NCBI RefSeq assembly: GCF_032931615.1
Contig: NZ_CP136759.1
Location: 1,426,001 to 1,490,000 of the forward strand
Source: Palleronia sp. LCG004
Lineage (GTDB): Bacteria; Pseudomonadota; Alphaproteobacteria; Rhodobacterales; Rhodobacteraceae
Reading direction: 5' to 3'
Length of the DNA: 64,000 bases
The position numbers and the translations under genes were made by a program. Positions 28,083-37,126 of this stretch are shown here, in pieces; position 1 is the first letter of the stretch, and each line of letters opens with the position of its first letter. Under the pieces are notes generated by a model. That model did not search any database and was not told the DNA's origin. It worked only from the letters and a program-made list of their open reading frames with translations.

Positions 28083-29258
28083 ATGCGCATTAAAACCTTA
28101 GATGGATTAAGGGGTTGCTTTCTCCTTTTAATGATGTGGATGCATTTATATCCACTTTCATCAAGTATAGGCTTGATCAATCATCATCTCTTCAGCTTTG
28201 CTGACGCAGCTCATGGTTTTGTGGCCCTTTCAGGTTTGGTGGTAGGGATCGTTTTCACCAGAATACTTGAAGAGAAAGGCAAACAAGATCTTTTTCGGAT
28301 CGCATTTAAACGACTTAGAATAATTTATGTCTATATCGCAGTGACCAGCCTCGTCGGATGGGCTTTGATTAAGTTTATTCCTACCGTACCTGGATCATAT
28401 GATGCGGAACGCGCTCGCTTCACTGAGATCTCCGATCTTGGCCAGATGCTTCTTTTGATCAAGAATGTGATTCCGAACGGTGATATTCTGCCGATGTACC
28501 TTATACTTATCGCGCTTTCGCCTTACGTCATTTTACTCTGCAAATCGGGAAAAGCATCCGTAGTTCTCTCTCTATCCCTCGCGGCGTGGTCACTTTCACA
28601 GTTCGGCTTACCTCAGTTTCTGGGCAGGAGCGCCTTTGACGCGATCGGAATGGAATTCCTGTCATTTTCATCAGCCTTCGACATCTTTGCATGGCAATTA
28701 TTGTTTATACTACCATTATATTTAGGGTTCAGAATCAGAACTGATCAAAAAGTTCTGCCCACAATTGATTACTATCTACGAAAACATAAGGTCGCCATAT
28801 TCATCGCCTTTGCCTCCCTGATCCCGCTAACCATCCTCGCCGACCTCGCACGCGGCTCGGCACATCTTGATATTGAGCAAGCCACGAGAATTCTAAGATA
28901 CGAAGACAAGTTCCTGCTGACTCCCTTCTACATTCTCAGCATGCTGATAAATTCATGCGTTATTTATATTCTATGCTCAATCGCTCCCGGCTCCTCGGTA
29001 GCTGTCATAAATTTCATCGGCAAAGTTATTAGACGCGTATTAACCTCGTCCGTTATGATCAATCTTGGCAAGCGCTCGATCGAAGTATTTTCTGCGCATA
29101 TCTTGATTGTATTGATCGTAAGATTGACAGTACCGGTTGATCAATTGTCTGATCTTGTACGCTCAGTTTTGCAAGTTGGGCTTACGGCTTCCCTCTTCCT
29201 CGTACCGTCTTTGTTGCAACTTCTTGGATCTACACGTCAAAAGATCAGCTTGACCTGA
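28083..29258 (+). CDS. opgC: OpgC-family membrane acyltransferase, AT-rich
   Basis: The 391-residue protein has about ten membrane helices. Its start, IKTLDGLRGCFLLLMMWMHLYPL, and the segment ADAAHGFVALSGLVVGIVFTRIL match the OpgC family, related to acyltransferase 3, which in Rhodobacter adds succinyl groups to periplasmic glucans. Codon use is strikingly AT-rich (many TTA, ATA, AAA) compared with every neighbour, and the flanks 27940-28080 and 29260-29350 are AT-rich too, so recent transfer is likely. No opgGH genes accompany it, so the real acceptor could be another surface glycan. Confidence 0.8.
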   Translation: MRIKTLDGLRGCFLLLMMWMHLYPLSSSIGLINHHLFSFADAAHGFVALSGLVVGIVFTRILEEKGKQDLFRIAFKRLRIIYVYIAVTSLVGWALIKFIPTVPGSYDAERARFTEISDLGQMLLLIKNVIPNGDILPMYLILIALSPYVILLCKSGKASVVLSLSLAAWSLSQFGLPQFLGRSAFDAIGMEFLSFSSAFDIFAWQLLFILPLYLGFRIRTDQKVLPTIDYYLRKHKVAIFIAFASLIPLTILADLARGSAHLDIEQATRILRYEDKFLLTPFYILSMLINSCVIYILCSIAPGSSVAVINFIGKVIRRVLTSSVMINLGKRSIEVFSAHILIVLIVRLTVPVDQLSDLVRSVLQVGLTASLFLVPSLLQLLGSTRQKISLT

Positions 29259-29364
29259 CGGAAAGAGCCGAACGGGACCTAACGCTATCGGCAGTCCTTT
29301 GAGAAAATCACGATGACGTTCCGTGCGAAGTTTACTATAATCTGTTCGATTGATGGAGACGTCG

Positions 29365-30318
29365 ATGCCATTCCACGACATCGCCCGGCAGGACCGGTAC
29401 GGGCCCGAGGTGGCCGAGTACCGGCTCATGCTCATCACGGATGAGGACAAGGCGTCGCAGGTCACGCTCGACGACGGCGAGACCTACTTCATGGCGCATC
29501 TCCGCTACTGGACGCTGACCCGCCGCGACGGGCGGTACAGCTTCGAGGCCGTGCCCGAGATCGAGGGCGGAGAGGAGCATGTCTATTCCAAGTTCGGCGA
29601 GGTCGACCGGGATACGTTCCGCGGCGGCGAGTTCTCGGAACTCGTCAAATGGGGACGGCACATGATGGTCTTCGATGACCGCACCGGCATCGTGGGCGAG
29701 GTTCGTGGCGAGGATCACACGATCATCCCGCGCCAGATCCTCATGACCGGACCCGGCGATGCCCTTCAGAAGGGCTTCAAATGCGAATGGGCGACGCTGA
29801 AGGGCGACGACCTCATCGTCGGATCGCATGGCAAGAGGCCGAGCGAGGAATGGGTCAAGCGCATCGATGCGAGCTATCGCGTCGAGAGCCTTGATTGGGG
29901 CGGGATCTACCGAAAGATGCGCGAGGCGTTCGGGGTGGGCGAAGAAGGTTATGTCGTCCACGAGGCCGCTGAATGGCATCCCCTGCGCGGCAGATGGTAC
30001 TTCTTTCCGCGCAAGATCTCGACGACGCCCTTCGACGAGCCGATCGACGAGCGCGAGAAGGGCAACAACCTCCTTCTGGAGGCGTCCGAGGATTTCTCCG
30101 ACATCCGCATCCTCCCCGTGGGCGAGCGTGTGCCCGAACGCGGCCCGTCATCGCTCAAGATCGTGCCGGGGCGGCCAGAGGAATTCGTCTATATGAAATC
30201 CGTCGAGATCGGCGACCACACCGAAAGCTGGATCGGTGCCGCATCTCTCGACGGGACGCTCCTCGCCGACGAGGTGAAGGTCGGCGACTTCAAATGCGAG
30301 GGGATCGAGTTCACCTGA
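29365..30318 (+). CDS. CANT1-like soluble calcium-activated nucleotidase (apyrase)
   Basis: The 317-residue protein resembles animal calcium-activated nucleotidase 1 (apyrase family PF06079), a five-bladed propeller that hydrolyses UDP, GDP and related nucleotides. Matching elements include LVKWGRHMMVFDDRTGIVGE, KCEWATLKGDDLIVGSHGK, EWVKRIDASY, EAAEWHPLRGRWYFFPRKIS, and NNLLLEASEDFSDIRILPVG. Animal members are secreted or in the Golgi; this one shows no signal peptide. ATG 29365 is chosen because GGAGA lies 6 bases ahead; ATG 29353 is possible. It follows the AT-rich opgC insert but is itself GC-rich. The substrate is inferred from the family. Confidence 0.82.
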   Translation: MPFHDIARQDRYGPEVAEYRLMLITDEDKASQVTLDDGETYFMAHLRYWTLTRRDGRYSFEAVPEIEGGEEHVYSKFGEVDRDTFRGGEFSELVKWGRHMMVFDDRTGIVGEVRGEDHTIIPRQILMTGPGDALQKGFKCEWATLKGDDLIVGSHGKRPSEEWVKRIDASYRVESLDWGGIYRKMREAFGVGEEGYVVHEAAEWHPLRGRWYFFPRKISTTPFDEPIDEREKGNNLLLEASEDFSDIRILPVGERVPERGPSSLKIVPGRPEEFVYMKSVEIGDHTESWIGAASLDGTLLADEVKVGDFKCEGIEFT

Positions 30319-30322
30319 GGGC

Positions 30323-31606
30323 TCAGAACCCGCTGACCCTCGGCAGCCATGTCGAGAGCATCGGCACGAAGGTGATGAGCAGGAGCGCCGCGATTAGCGC
30401 CGCGAAGAAGGGCGGCATCTCCCGCACGAGGACCCAGGGCTTGATCCGCACAGTCGACGAGACGACGAAGATCAGGCTGCCCACGGGCGGCGTGGTCAGT
30501 CCGAGCGTCAGGTTCACGATCACGACGATCGCGAAATGGTTCGGATCGATGCCGAGCGCGAAGCTGATCGGGGCCAGGATCGGCACGAGGATCATGACCC
30601 CCGGAAGCGGGTCCATGAACAGACCGAAGACCAACAGCAGCACGTTGATGGCGAGCAGGAAGACGATCGGCGAAAGATCCCAGGCGATGATGGTCTGCGC
30701 CAGATATTGGGGGATCCCCTCGATGATGAGGATCCAGGCAAAGGCGCGCGCGGCCCCGAGGATCAGCAGAACGGCCCCCGAGACGAGCGCCGCACGCAGG
30801 ATGATCTGCGGAAGATGGCGCACCTTGAGCGAGCGATAGACGAACATCCCCACGACCAGCGCATAGAACACCGCCACGACCGACGCCTCGGTCGGCGTGA
30901 AGATCCCGAAGCGGATACCGCCGACGATCAGCAGGATGAGCAGCAGCGCGGGCACCGCATGAAGGGCGATACGCGCGATCTCGCGCACCGGCGGCATGGG
31001 CTCTCCGGTCGCGTAGCCGCGCCGGTGACTGACCCGCGCATTGGCGATCAGCACCATGAGGGTGATGAGCAGTCCCGGCAGCACGCCCGCCATGAACAGC
31101 GATCCGACCGAGACGTTCTGGTCCTGCATCGCATAGATGATCATCGTGATCGACGGGGGGATGATCGGCCCGACGACCGAACTCGCGATGGTCAGCGCGC
31201 CGGCATAGGCACGGTCGTAGCCGCCGCGCTCCATCATGCGGATCATCACCGATCCCGGCCCCGCCGCATCGGCCAGTGCGCTGCCCGAAATGCCCGCGAA
31301 CATGGCCGAACTCACCACGTTCGCATGCCCGAGGCCGCCCTTCAGGTGCCCCACGAGCGATTGCGCAAGCCTCAGCACGGCGAGCGTCACCGCACCGCCG
31401 GTCATGATCTCGGCGGCCAGAATGAAGAACGGCACGGCCAGCAGCGGAAAGCTGTCGAGCCCCGCGAACATTTCCTTCACGACGACAAGGTTGGGGTAAT
31501 TCGACCCGAGGCTCAGCGCCGCGAAGACGGCCATGGCCATCGCGAAGGCCACCGGGATGCCGAGCGCGAGCAGCACGAAGAGGGCAGCAAAGAGGATCTC
31601 AGCCAT
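30323..31606 (-). CDS. dctM: TRAP transporter, large permease (DctM type)
   Basis: This 427-residue protein with about twelve membrane helices is the ion-coupled channel subunit of a tripartite TRAP importer. Family signatures include LALGIPVAFAMAMAVFAALS at the N-terminus, GHLKGGLGHANVVSSAMFAGISGSALADAAG, and LTLGLTTPPVGSLIFVVSS. It starts 8 bases inside the end of the small permease gene, so the two are coupled. Substrate is not readable from sequence; the neighbouring oxidoreductase and amidase suggest an organic acid or amide-derived acid. Confidence 0.93.
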   Translation of the reverse strand: MAEILFAALFVLLALGIPVAFAMAMAVFAALSLGSNYPNLVVVKEMFAGLDSFPLLAVPFFILAAEIMTGGAVTLAVLRLAQSLVGHLKGGLGHANVVSSAMFAGISGSALADAAGPGSVMIRMMERGGYDRAYAGALTIASSVVGPIIPPSITMIIYAMQDQNVSVGSLFMAGVLPGLLITLMVLIANARVSHRRGYATGEPMPPVREIARIALHAVPALLLILLIVGGIRFGIFTPTEASVVAVFYALVVGMFVYRSLKVRHLPQIILRAALVSGAVLLILGAARAFAWILIIEGIPQYLAQTIIAWDLSPIVFLLAINVLLLVFGLFMDPLPGVMILVPILAPISFALGIDPNHFAIVVIVNLTLGLTTPPVGSLIFVVSSTVRIKPWVLVREMPPFFAALIAALLLITFVPMLSTWLPRVSGF

Positions 31607-32114
31607 TCTGCGCGTCCGGCAGCGCCGCATCCTCGTCGCCGGGCTTGTACTCTCCCGCCATCACGAAGGGCCGGGCGATGAAGAGGAGGTGCACGATCAG
31701 CAGCCCGAACCCCACCGGCATCGCGGCATAGACATAGAGGAACGGCATCCGCAGCGCGGGGGTCAGCTGCGACTGCATCCGCAGCGCGTATTCCACGCCC
31801 ACCTGCACCATGAACGCGAAGAAGACCAGCAACCCCAGGCAGATGACCCCGCGCAGGATCTTCTGCAGGCGTCCCGGAAGCGCGTCCTGAAGGTTCGTTA
31901 TCGCCACATGGCCACCCACCCGCAGCGCGAGCCCCGCCCCGCCGAACGTCATCCAGATCATCAGATAGCGCGCCGCCTCGTCCGCCCATGGCAGCGAGTG
32001 GCCCGTCAGGTACCGCAGCGAAATGTTCGCGCCCACGATGAGGGGCATCGCGGCCAGGATCGCGATCAGCGCCCAGCCATTGGCCGCCACGAATATCTCT
32101 TCGAGCCGTTTCAT
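31599..32114 (-). CDS. dctQ: TRAP transporter, small permease (DctQ type)
   Basis: The 171-residue protein has four membrane helices. WADEAARYLMIWMTFGGAGLALRVGGHVAI carries the E-x-x-R-Y-x-x-x-W signature of DctQ. ATG 32114 follows CGGAGGCC. It lies between the binding-protein gene (59 bases upstream) and the large permease (overlapping), and bridges the periplasmic binding protein and DctM. Confidence 0.92.
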   Translation of the reverse strand: MKRLEEIFVAANGWALIAILAAMPLIVGANISLRYLTGHSLPWADEAARYLMIWMTFGGAGLALRVGGHVAITNLQDALPGRLQKILRGVICLGLLVFFAFMVQVGVEYALRMQSQLTPALRMPFLYVYAAMPVGFGLLIVHLLFIARPFVMAGEYKPGDEDAALPDAQNG

Positions 32115-32172
32115 CGAGCGGCCTCCGGATGGGTCGCGCCGGCACCCGATCTCGGGCATCGGCGGGACGGAA

Positions 32173-33153
32173 TCACTGGTAGGTCACGATCGACTCGACG
32201 AAATCCTGCCCGTAAGTGTCGTAATACCCGTCATAGGCATCCGCGATCGCCTCCTGGAAGTTCGCCTTCTCCTCGGCCGAAAGCTCGTTGATCTGCATGC
32301 CGCGCTCCCGCAGCGTCTCGACGCCGCTCGTCTCGACCTCGTCGACATAGGCGCGCATCGCGATCACCGCCTCTTCGGCCGCGGTCTCGAAGACCTGCTT
32401 CTGGCTGTCGTCGAGCCCGTCCCAGAACGGCTTGGACACAAGAAGGATCGCCGGCGAATAGACATGGCCCGATAGCGTCAGGTAATCCTGCACCTCGTCG
32501 AGGCTCACCGACACGATGACCGAGAGCGGGTTCTCCTGTCCGTCGATCACGCCCTGCTGCAGGGACGAGATCACCTCGGGCCAGGCCATCGGCGTGGGGG
32601 CGGCCCCCATCGCGTCGAAGGCGGCGAGGTGAACCGGATTCTCCATCGTGCGGATCTTCAGCCCCTCGACATCGGCGGGCGTCTCGATCGGATTGCGGTT
32701 GTTGGTGATGTGGCGGAACCCCTGCTCGCCCCATGCAAGGCCGTGCAGATCGACATCGTCGAACCTGGCGAGGATCTCCTGCCCGATCTCGCCGTCGAGC
32801 ACGGCGCGCGCGTGATCGAGATCGCGGAACAGGAACGGAATGTCGAAGACGCCCGTCTCGGGCACGAAGTTGGCGAGCGTGCCGGACGACACGATCGTCA
32901 TCTCGACCGTGCCGATCTGCAGCCCCTCGATCACCTCGCGCTCACCTCCGAGCCCCGAGGACGGGAAATGCGTGAAGGTGAACTGGCCGTCGGCATTCTC
33001 GGTCACGACCTCCTCAAACCGCTCGGCCGCGACGCCGTAATGGCTGTCGGGTGCGAGGGCATAGCCGATCTTGACGTCGGTCTGGGCGAAACCCGGTGTG
33101 CCGAGCGCGATGAGGGCCCCGGCGAACGCCGGTGCACGGAAACTGAACGCCAT
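32173..33153 (-). CDS. dctP: TRAP transporter, substrate-binding protein (DctP type)
   Basis: The 326-residue periplasmic protein has a signal peptide (about 1-23, ending GTPGFAQ). The DctP fold is clear: KIGYALAPDSHYGVAAERFEE, IEGLQIGTVEMTIVSSG, FRDLDHARAVLDGEIGQEIL, and the helix with the conserved carboxylate-binding Arg in GLKIRTMENPVHL. ALLVVSK-like and WDGLDDSQKQVFETAAEEAV complete it. It is the first gene of a three-gene TRAP unit. Confidence 0.93.
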   Translation of the reverse strand: MAFSFRAPAFAGALIALGTPGFAQTDVKIGYALAPDSHYGVAAERFEEVVTENADGQFTFTHFPSSGLGGEREVIEGLQIGTVEMTIVSSGTLANFVPETGVFDIPFLFRDLDHARAVLDGEIGQEILARFDDVDLHGLAWGEQGFRHITNNRNPIETPADVEGLKIRTMENPVHLAAFDAMGAAPTPMAWPEVISSLQQGVIDGQENPLSVIVSVSLDEVQDYLTLSGHVYSPAILLVSKPFWDGLDDSQKQVFETAAEEAVIAMRAYVDEVETSGVETLRERGMQINELSAEEKANFQEAIADAYDGYYDTYGQDFVESIVTYQ

Positions 33154-33226
33154 GATATCCTCCCTGGAAGCGTGCCGACAGTGCTACCGAACGCCGTTTT
33201 GACTGACAAGCCCGCTGCGCGCGCAG

Positions 33227-34102
33227 CTACTTGCGAAAGATCCGCACGAGTTCCGGGATATAGGCCTCTCCCTCGCCGGTCGCGAGCGCGCGCTCCATCG
33301 CCGCCGCGACGCCGTCGGCCACGACGTGCCGCGCGCCGGCCTCCTCCGACATCTGCCGGTAATAGCCGATATCCTTTGCCCCGTTCGAGATCGAGAAGGC
33401 CAGCCCCTCGCGATCTCCGTCCTTGAGGTAGGGCGTCAGCCGGTCGAGTGCGGCCCCCGCCCCGCCCCCCTTGGCGAGTACGTCGATCAGCACCTCCGGG
33501 TCGACATCGGCATCGGCGGCCAGCGCCGCCGCCTCGGCCAGCAGCGTCACCGAACCGATCGAGACGAAGTTGTGCAGCAGCTTCATCCGGTGCCCGTGAC
33601 CGACGGGACCCACATGCGTCACGTTCTCGGCAAAGGTGTCGAGCACCGGGCGCACCTTTTCCAGCGTCTCGTCCGCGCTGCCGACGAGCAGGTTGAGCTT
33701 GCCCTCATGCGCGTGACGCGCCGTCCGTGTCATCGGCGCGTCGAGATAGGCCCCGCCGGCCGCCTCGACCGCGGCCGCCATCCTGAGCGTCGAGGCCGGC
33801 AGCGCGGTCGAGCAATCGATCACGATCGTGCCGGGCCGCAACCCCGAAAGCAGACCGCCTTCGCCCTCGACGATCGCCTCGACCTGCGGCGATCCCGTCA
33901 CGCAGAGAATGACGACATTCGCGGCCCGGGCGATCTCGGCCGGGCTCCCGCGGGTCGTCGCACCGAGATCCGTCAGTTCATCCGTGGGCTGGTTTCCCGG
34001 ATGGTCGAGAAAGACCAGCGGGTAGCTGCCCTTCCGCATCACGTTGCGCGCGATCCCGTGGCCCATCAGGCCAACGCCGATCATTCCGATCTCGAAATTC
34101 AT
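33227..34102 (-). CDS. NAD(P)-dependent beta-hydroxyacid dehydrogenase
   Basis: The 291-residue protein belongs to the 3-hydroxyisobutyrate dehydrogenase family. It has Rossmann motif IGMIGVGLMGHGIARNVMRKG, the substrate-binding segment DAPMTRTARHAHEGKLNLLVG (in most relatives DAPVSGG), and the catalytic Lys in GHGHRMKLLHNFVSIG. It oxidises a beta-hydroxy acid or reduces a tartronate-semialdehyde-like compound. It sits between the amidase (21-base gap) and the TRAP operon, so it likely acts on a shared catabolic intermediate. The altered DAPMTRT motif suggests an unusual substrate. Confidence 0.87.
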   Translation of the reverse strand: MNFEIGMIGVGLMGHGIARNVMRKGSYPLVFLDHPGNQPTDELTDLGATTRGSPAEIARAANVVILCVTGSPQVEAIVEGEGGLLSGLRPGTIVIDCSTALPASTLRMAAAVEAAGGAYLDAPMTRTARHAHEGKLNLLVGSADETLEKVRPVLDTFAENVTHVGPVGHGHRMKLLHNFVSIGSVTLLAEAAALAADADVDPEVLIDVLAKGGGAGAALDRLTPYLKDGDREGLAFSISNGAKDIGYYRQMSEEAGARHVVADGVAAAMERALATGEGEAYIPELVRIFRK

Positions 34103-34123
34103 CCGAACCTCCTCTCAGGTCAT

Positions 34124-35530
34124 TCAGGTCTGCGCCGACGGACGGCCATCGATACGCGGCCAGCCGATCGGGTCCTCGCGCATCCCCTCCCAGAGCCGTG
34201 CGAGACCCAGCACGCGGACATCGTGGAACCGCGGTCCCACGATCTGCAGACCGATCGGCATGCCGCTGTCCGAGAACCCGCAATTGACCGACACCGCCGG
34301 TTGCTCGCCCATGTTCCAGGGCACGGTAAAGCCGATATGCTCGAAGGGACGCGCCGGATCGTTGACGGGCGAGGCCCAGTCCGCGGGATAGTCGTTGGCG
34401 GGATTGACCGGCGACAGGATCGCGTCGAGGCCGTGGAACGCACGTATGGTCGCCTCGCGCATAGCAAAGATCTGGTCCGCGCCGCGCGCGACATCCGTGC
34501 CGCTCGCCCGCGCGGCCCCTTCGGCCCATTCGCGGATATAGGGCAGGATCAGCTCGCGTTTCTCGGGCGTGAACCCTTCCATCTGCGACCAGAACCGCGC
34601 GCGCCACGCGATGTCGAGACCGTCGATCATCTCGCGCGTCATCACGGGCGGGATCTCCACGATCTCGGCCCCCGCCGCGACAAAGGCCTCCGCCGCGCGT
34701 TTCACCGCGGCCACCACCTGCGGCTCGGGGTCGAGCCCCACCCCCGCATCGAGCATGAGGCCGATCCGCAGCCCGGACATGTCGGCCTCCGCGTCGTAAT
34801 CGAGCGCCTCGTAGGGCAGCGCCATCGCGTCACGCCAGTCCGGCCGCGCGATCGTCGCCATGAGCAGCGCGGAATCGTCCACCGTCGGCGTCATCGGCCC
34901 GGCGCAGCGACCCGTATAATAGGGCGAGATCGGCACCCGCCCGTTCGACGGCTTGAACCCGCAGATCCCGGTAAGCCCGGCGGGAAGCCGGATCGACCCG
35001 CCGATATCCGTCCCGATATGCAGCGGGCCGTATCCCGCCGCCGCCGCCGCCGACGCCCCGGCGGACGACCCACCGGGATTCTTGGCCGGATCCCATGGGT
35101 TGCGGCTGAGCCGGTGAAAGCTCGACAGCCCCGAGGTCAGCATGCCGTAATCCGGGCTCGTCGTCTTGGCAAAGCAGATCGCGCCGGCCTCGCGGAGGCG
35201 TGCGGCCGTCGGGGCATCTTCCTCTGCCGGGACAAGCTCGGTCGCCGCCGTGCCCATCGGCACGGCCTCCCCGCGCGTGGCGATGAGCTCCTTGATCGTC
35301 ACCGGCATCCCGTCGAGCGGGCCTTGCGGGGTGCCCTTCACCCACCGCGCTTCCGAGGCGCGGGCCTCGTCCATCGCGCGCTCGGGCGCGAAGGACCACA
35401 GCGCGGCGACCGTGGGCTCGCTCGCCTCGACGCGCGCGATCAGCGCGTCCATGTAGTCGACGGGCGAAATCGTCTTCGCGGCGAAATCCGCGAGCGTCTC
35501 GCGCGCGGTCCGGTCGAGCATCTCGGTCAA
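34124..35530 (-). CDS. amidase (amidase-signature family)
   Basis: The 468-residue amide hydrolase has the Ser-cisSer-Lys triad: Lys in PVTIKELIATRG near 80, the signature NPGGSSAGASAAAAAGYGPLHIGTDIGGSIR near 152-182, which carries both serines, and GFKPSNGRVP. The start overlaps the stop of the ABC ATPase gene as TTGA; TTG 35530 has AAGGA 6 bases ahead, with ATG 35521 as the alternative. Coupling to a Dpp-type importer suggests it hydrolyses an imported amide or peptide-like compound. Confidence 0.9.
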   Translation of the reverse strand: MTEMLDRTARETLADFAAKTISPVDYMDALIARVEASEPTVAALWSFAPERAMDEARASEARWVKGTPQGPLDGMPVTIKELIATRGEAVPMGTAATELVPAEEDAPTAARLREAGAICFAKTTSPDYGMLTSGLSSFHRLSRNPWDPAKNPGGSSAGASAAAAAGYGPLHIGTDIGGSIRLPAGLTGICGFKPSNGRVPISPYYTGRCAGPMTPTVDDSALLMATIARPDWRDAMALPYEALDYDAEADMSGLRIGLMLDAGVGLDPEPQVVAAVKRAAEAFVAAGAEIVEIPPVMTREMIDGLDIAWRARFWSQMEGFTPEKRELILPYIREWAEGAARASGTDVARGADQIFAMREATIRAFHGLDAILSPVNPANDYPADWASPVNDPARPFEHIGFTVPWNMGEQPAVSVNCGFSDSGMPIGLQIVGPRFHDVRVLGLARLWEGMREDPIGWPRIDGRPSAQT

Positions 35531-36339
35531 GTCCTGTCCTTTCCTTGGCGGGCGTGGCGGCGGCCGATCACCTCGAGCGTTGGCTCGGCGGCGATCAGGC
35601 TCCGCGTGTAGTCTTCGGAGGGCGCGTCGAGCACGTCGCGCGTGGCTCCGCGTTCGACCACCCGACCCTGCCGCATCACCACGACCTCGTCGCAGATCTC
35701 GTCGACCACGCCGATATTGTGAGTGATGAAGAGCACGCCGATCCCGGTCTCCGCCCGCAATTCGAGGATCAGGTCGAGGATCTGCTTCTGCACCGTAAGG
35801 TCGAGCGCCGAGGTCGCCTCATCCGCGACCAGCAGTTTCGGCCGCGAGATGAGCGCGCGGGCGATGGCGATGCGCTGCCTCTGACCGCCCGAGAATTCGT
35901 GCGGATACCGCTCGGCATCCGCCGCCGTCAGCCCGACATCCTCGAGCGTTCTCGCCACAAGATCGCGGCGTTCCCGCCCCTTCGGCGCGTCCTCGACCAG
36001 ATGCAGCGGCTCGGCCACGATGCGGTGGACCTTCTGGCGCGGATCGAGCGACCCGTAGGGGTCCTGGAACACCATCTGGAAATCCCGCCGCGCCCGCCTC
36101 AGTTCGGACGGCTTCAGATCGAAAAGCGACCGCCCCGCGATCTCGACCCGGCCCGCATCGGGCCGCTCGAACGCCATGACGGCCCGGGCGAGCGTCGACT
36201 TCCCCGATCCGCTTTCGCCCACGACCCCGAGAATGCGCCCCGGCCCGAGGCTCAGCGACACGTCGTCGAGCGCCGCGATGCGACTGTCGCCCATCTCGAA
36301 GATGCGGCTGAGACCTTCGACGCGCAGCAGATCAGACAT
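35527..36339 (-). CDS. ABC importer ATPase (OppF/DppF type)
   Basis: The 270-residue ATPase has Walker A GVVGESGSGKSTLARAVM, a Q-loop in MVFQDPYGSLDPRQKV, signature HEFSGGQRQRIAIARAL, Walker B LLVADEATSALD, and switch ITHNIGVV. The PYGSLDPR motif is typical of OppF/DppF. It overlaps the upstream ATPase gene by 8 bases and the amidase downstream. The short C-terminal oligopeptide-transport extension (LIAAEPTLEV) is present. Confidence 0.92.
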   Translation of the reverse strand: MSDLLRVEGLSRIFEMGDSRIAALDDVSLSLGPGRILGVVGESGSGKSTLARAVMAFERPDAGRVEIAGRSLFDLKPSELRRARRDFQMVFQDPYGSLDPRQKVHRIVAEPLHLVEDAPKGRERRDLVARTLEDVGLTAADAERYPHEFSGGQRQRIAIARALISRPKLLVADEATSALDLTVQKQILDLILELRAETGIGVLFITHNIGVVDEICDEVVVMRQGRVVERGATRDVLDAPSEDYTRSLIAAEPTLEVIGRRHARQGKDRT

Positions 36340-37126
36340 CGCCACCCCCGAGAGACAGGCGCGAGCGCCGCGGCATCGCGTCGAGCAGCTTGCGGGTATA
36401 GGGATGGCCGGGGCGGCGCAGGATCGTCTCGGTCTCGCCCCGTTCCATCTCCTCGCCGCGATACATGACGAGCGTGCGGTCCGCGATCCGCGCGATCACG
36501 CCCAGATCGTGCGAGATGAAGATCAGCCCGAGGTTCAGATCGCTCACCAGATCGTCGAGGATATCGAGGATATCGGCCTGCACCGTCACGTCGAGCGCGG
36601 TGGTAGGCTCGTCCGCGATCAGAAGCTCGGGCTCGAGCGCGAGGGCGATGGCGATGCCCACACGCTGACGCTGGCCACCCGACATCTCGTGCGGAAAGCT
36701 GTCGATGCGGGCCCGGGCATCGGGAATCTTCACCCGGTCGAGCAGTCGCAGCGCCTCGGCCCGCGCCTCGCGCGACGACAGACCCCGGCGCAGGCGCAGC
36801 CCTTCGGCGATCTGGGCACCCACGCGCATCGCGGGGTTCAGCGCGCTCATCGGCTCCTGGAAGATCATGCCGATCTTGCGCCCGCGAATGCGGTCGAGCT
36901 CCCCCTCGCGCATCGTCAGGAGCTCTTCCCCGTCGAGCCGGATGGAGCCCGTGGCCCGCGCCGACCGCGGCAAAAGACCGATCGTGGCGAGCGACAGCAC
37001 CGACTTGCCCGACCCGCTTTCGCCTACGATGCCCAGCGTCTCGCCACGGGCGAGGTCGAGGTCGATGCCCTTCACGACCTCCCTCTGGCCGAAGCTCACC
37101 CGCAGGTCCCGGATCTCGAGCATCAT
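36332..37126 (-). CDS. ABC importer ATPase (OppD/DppD type)
   Basis: The 264-residue ATPase has Walker A GIVGESGSGKSVLSLATIGLL, Q-loop MIFQEPMSALNPAMRVG (OppD type), signature HEMSGGQRQRVGIAIAL, Walker B LLIADEPTTALD, and switch ISHDLGVI. ATG 37126 overlaps the permease stop as ATGA. The C-terminal Fe-S-type cysteine cluster of some OppD proteins is absent; the protein ends soon after HPYTRKLLDAMPR. Confidence 0.92.
   Translation of the reverse strand: MMLEIRDLRVSFGQREVVKGIDLDLARGETLGIVGESGSGKSVLSLATIGLLPRSARATGSIRLDGEELLTMREGELDRIRGRKIGMIFQEPMSALNPAMRVGAQIAEGLRLRRGLSSREARAEALRLLDRVKIPDARARIDSFPHEMSGGQRQRVGIAIALALEPELLIADEPTTALDVTVQADILDILDDLVSDLNLGLIFISHDLGVIARIADRTLVMYRGEEMERGETETILRRPGHPYTRKLLDAMPRRSRLSLGGGDV

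Noticed and set aside
33326..35611. 761-residue plus-strand ORF opposite the dehydrogenase and amidase
   Set aside because: Arg/His/Pro-rich shadow of two well-conserved genes.
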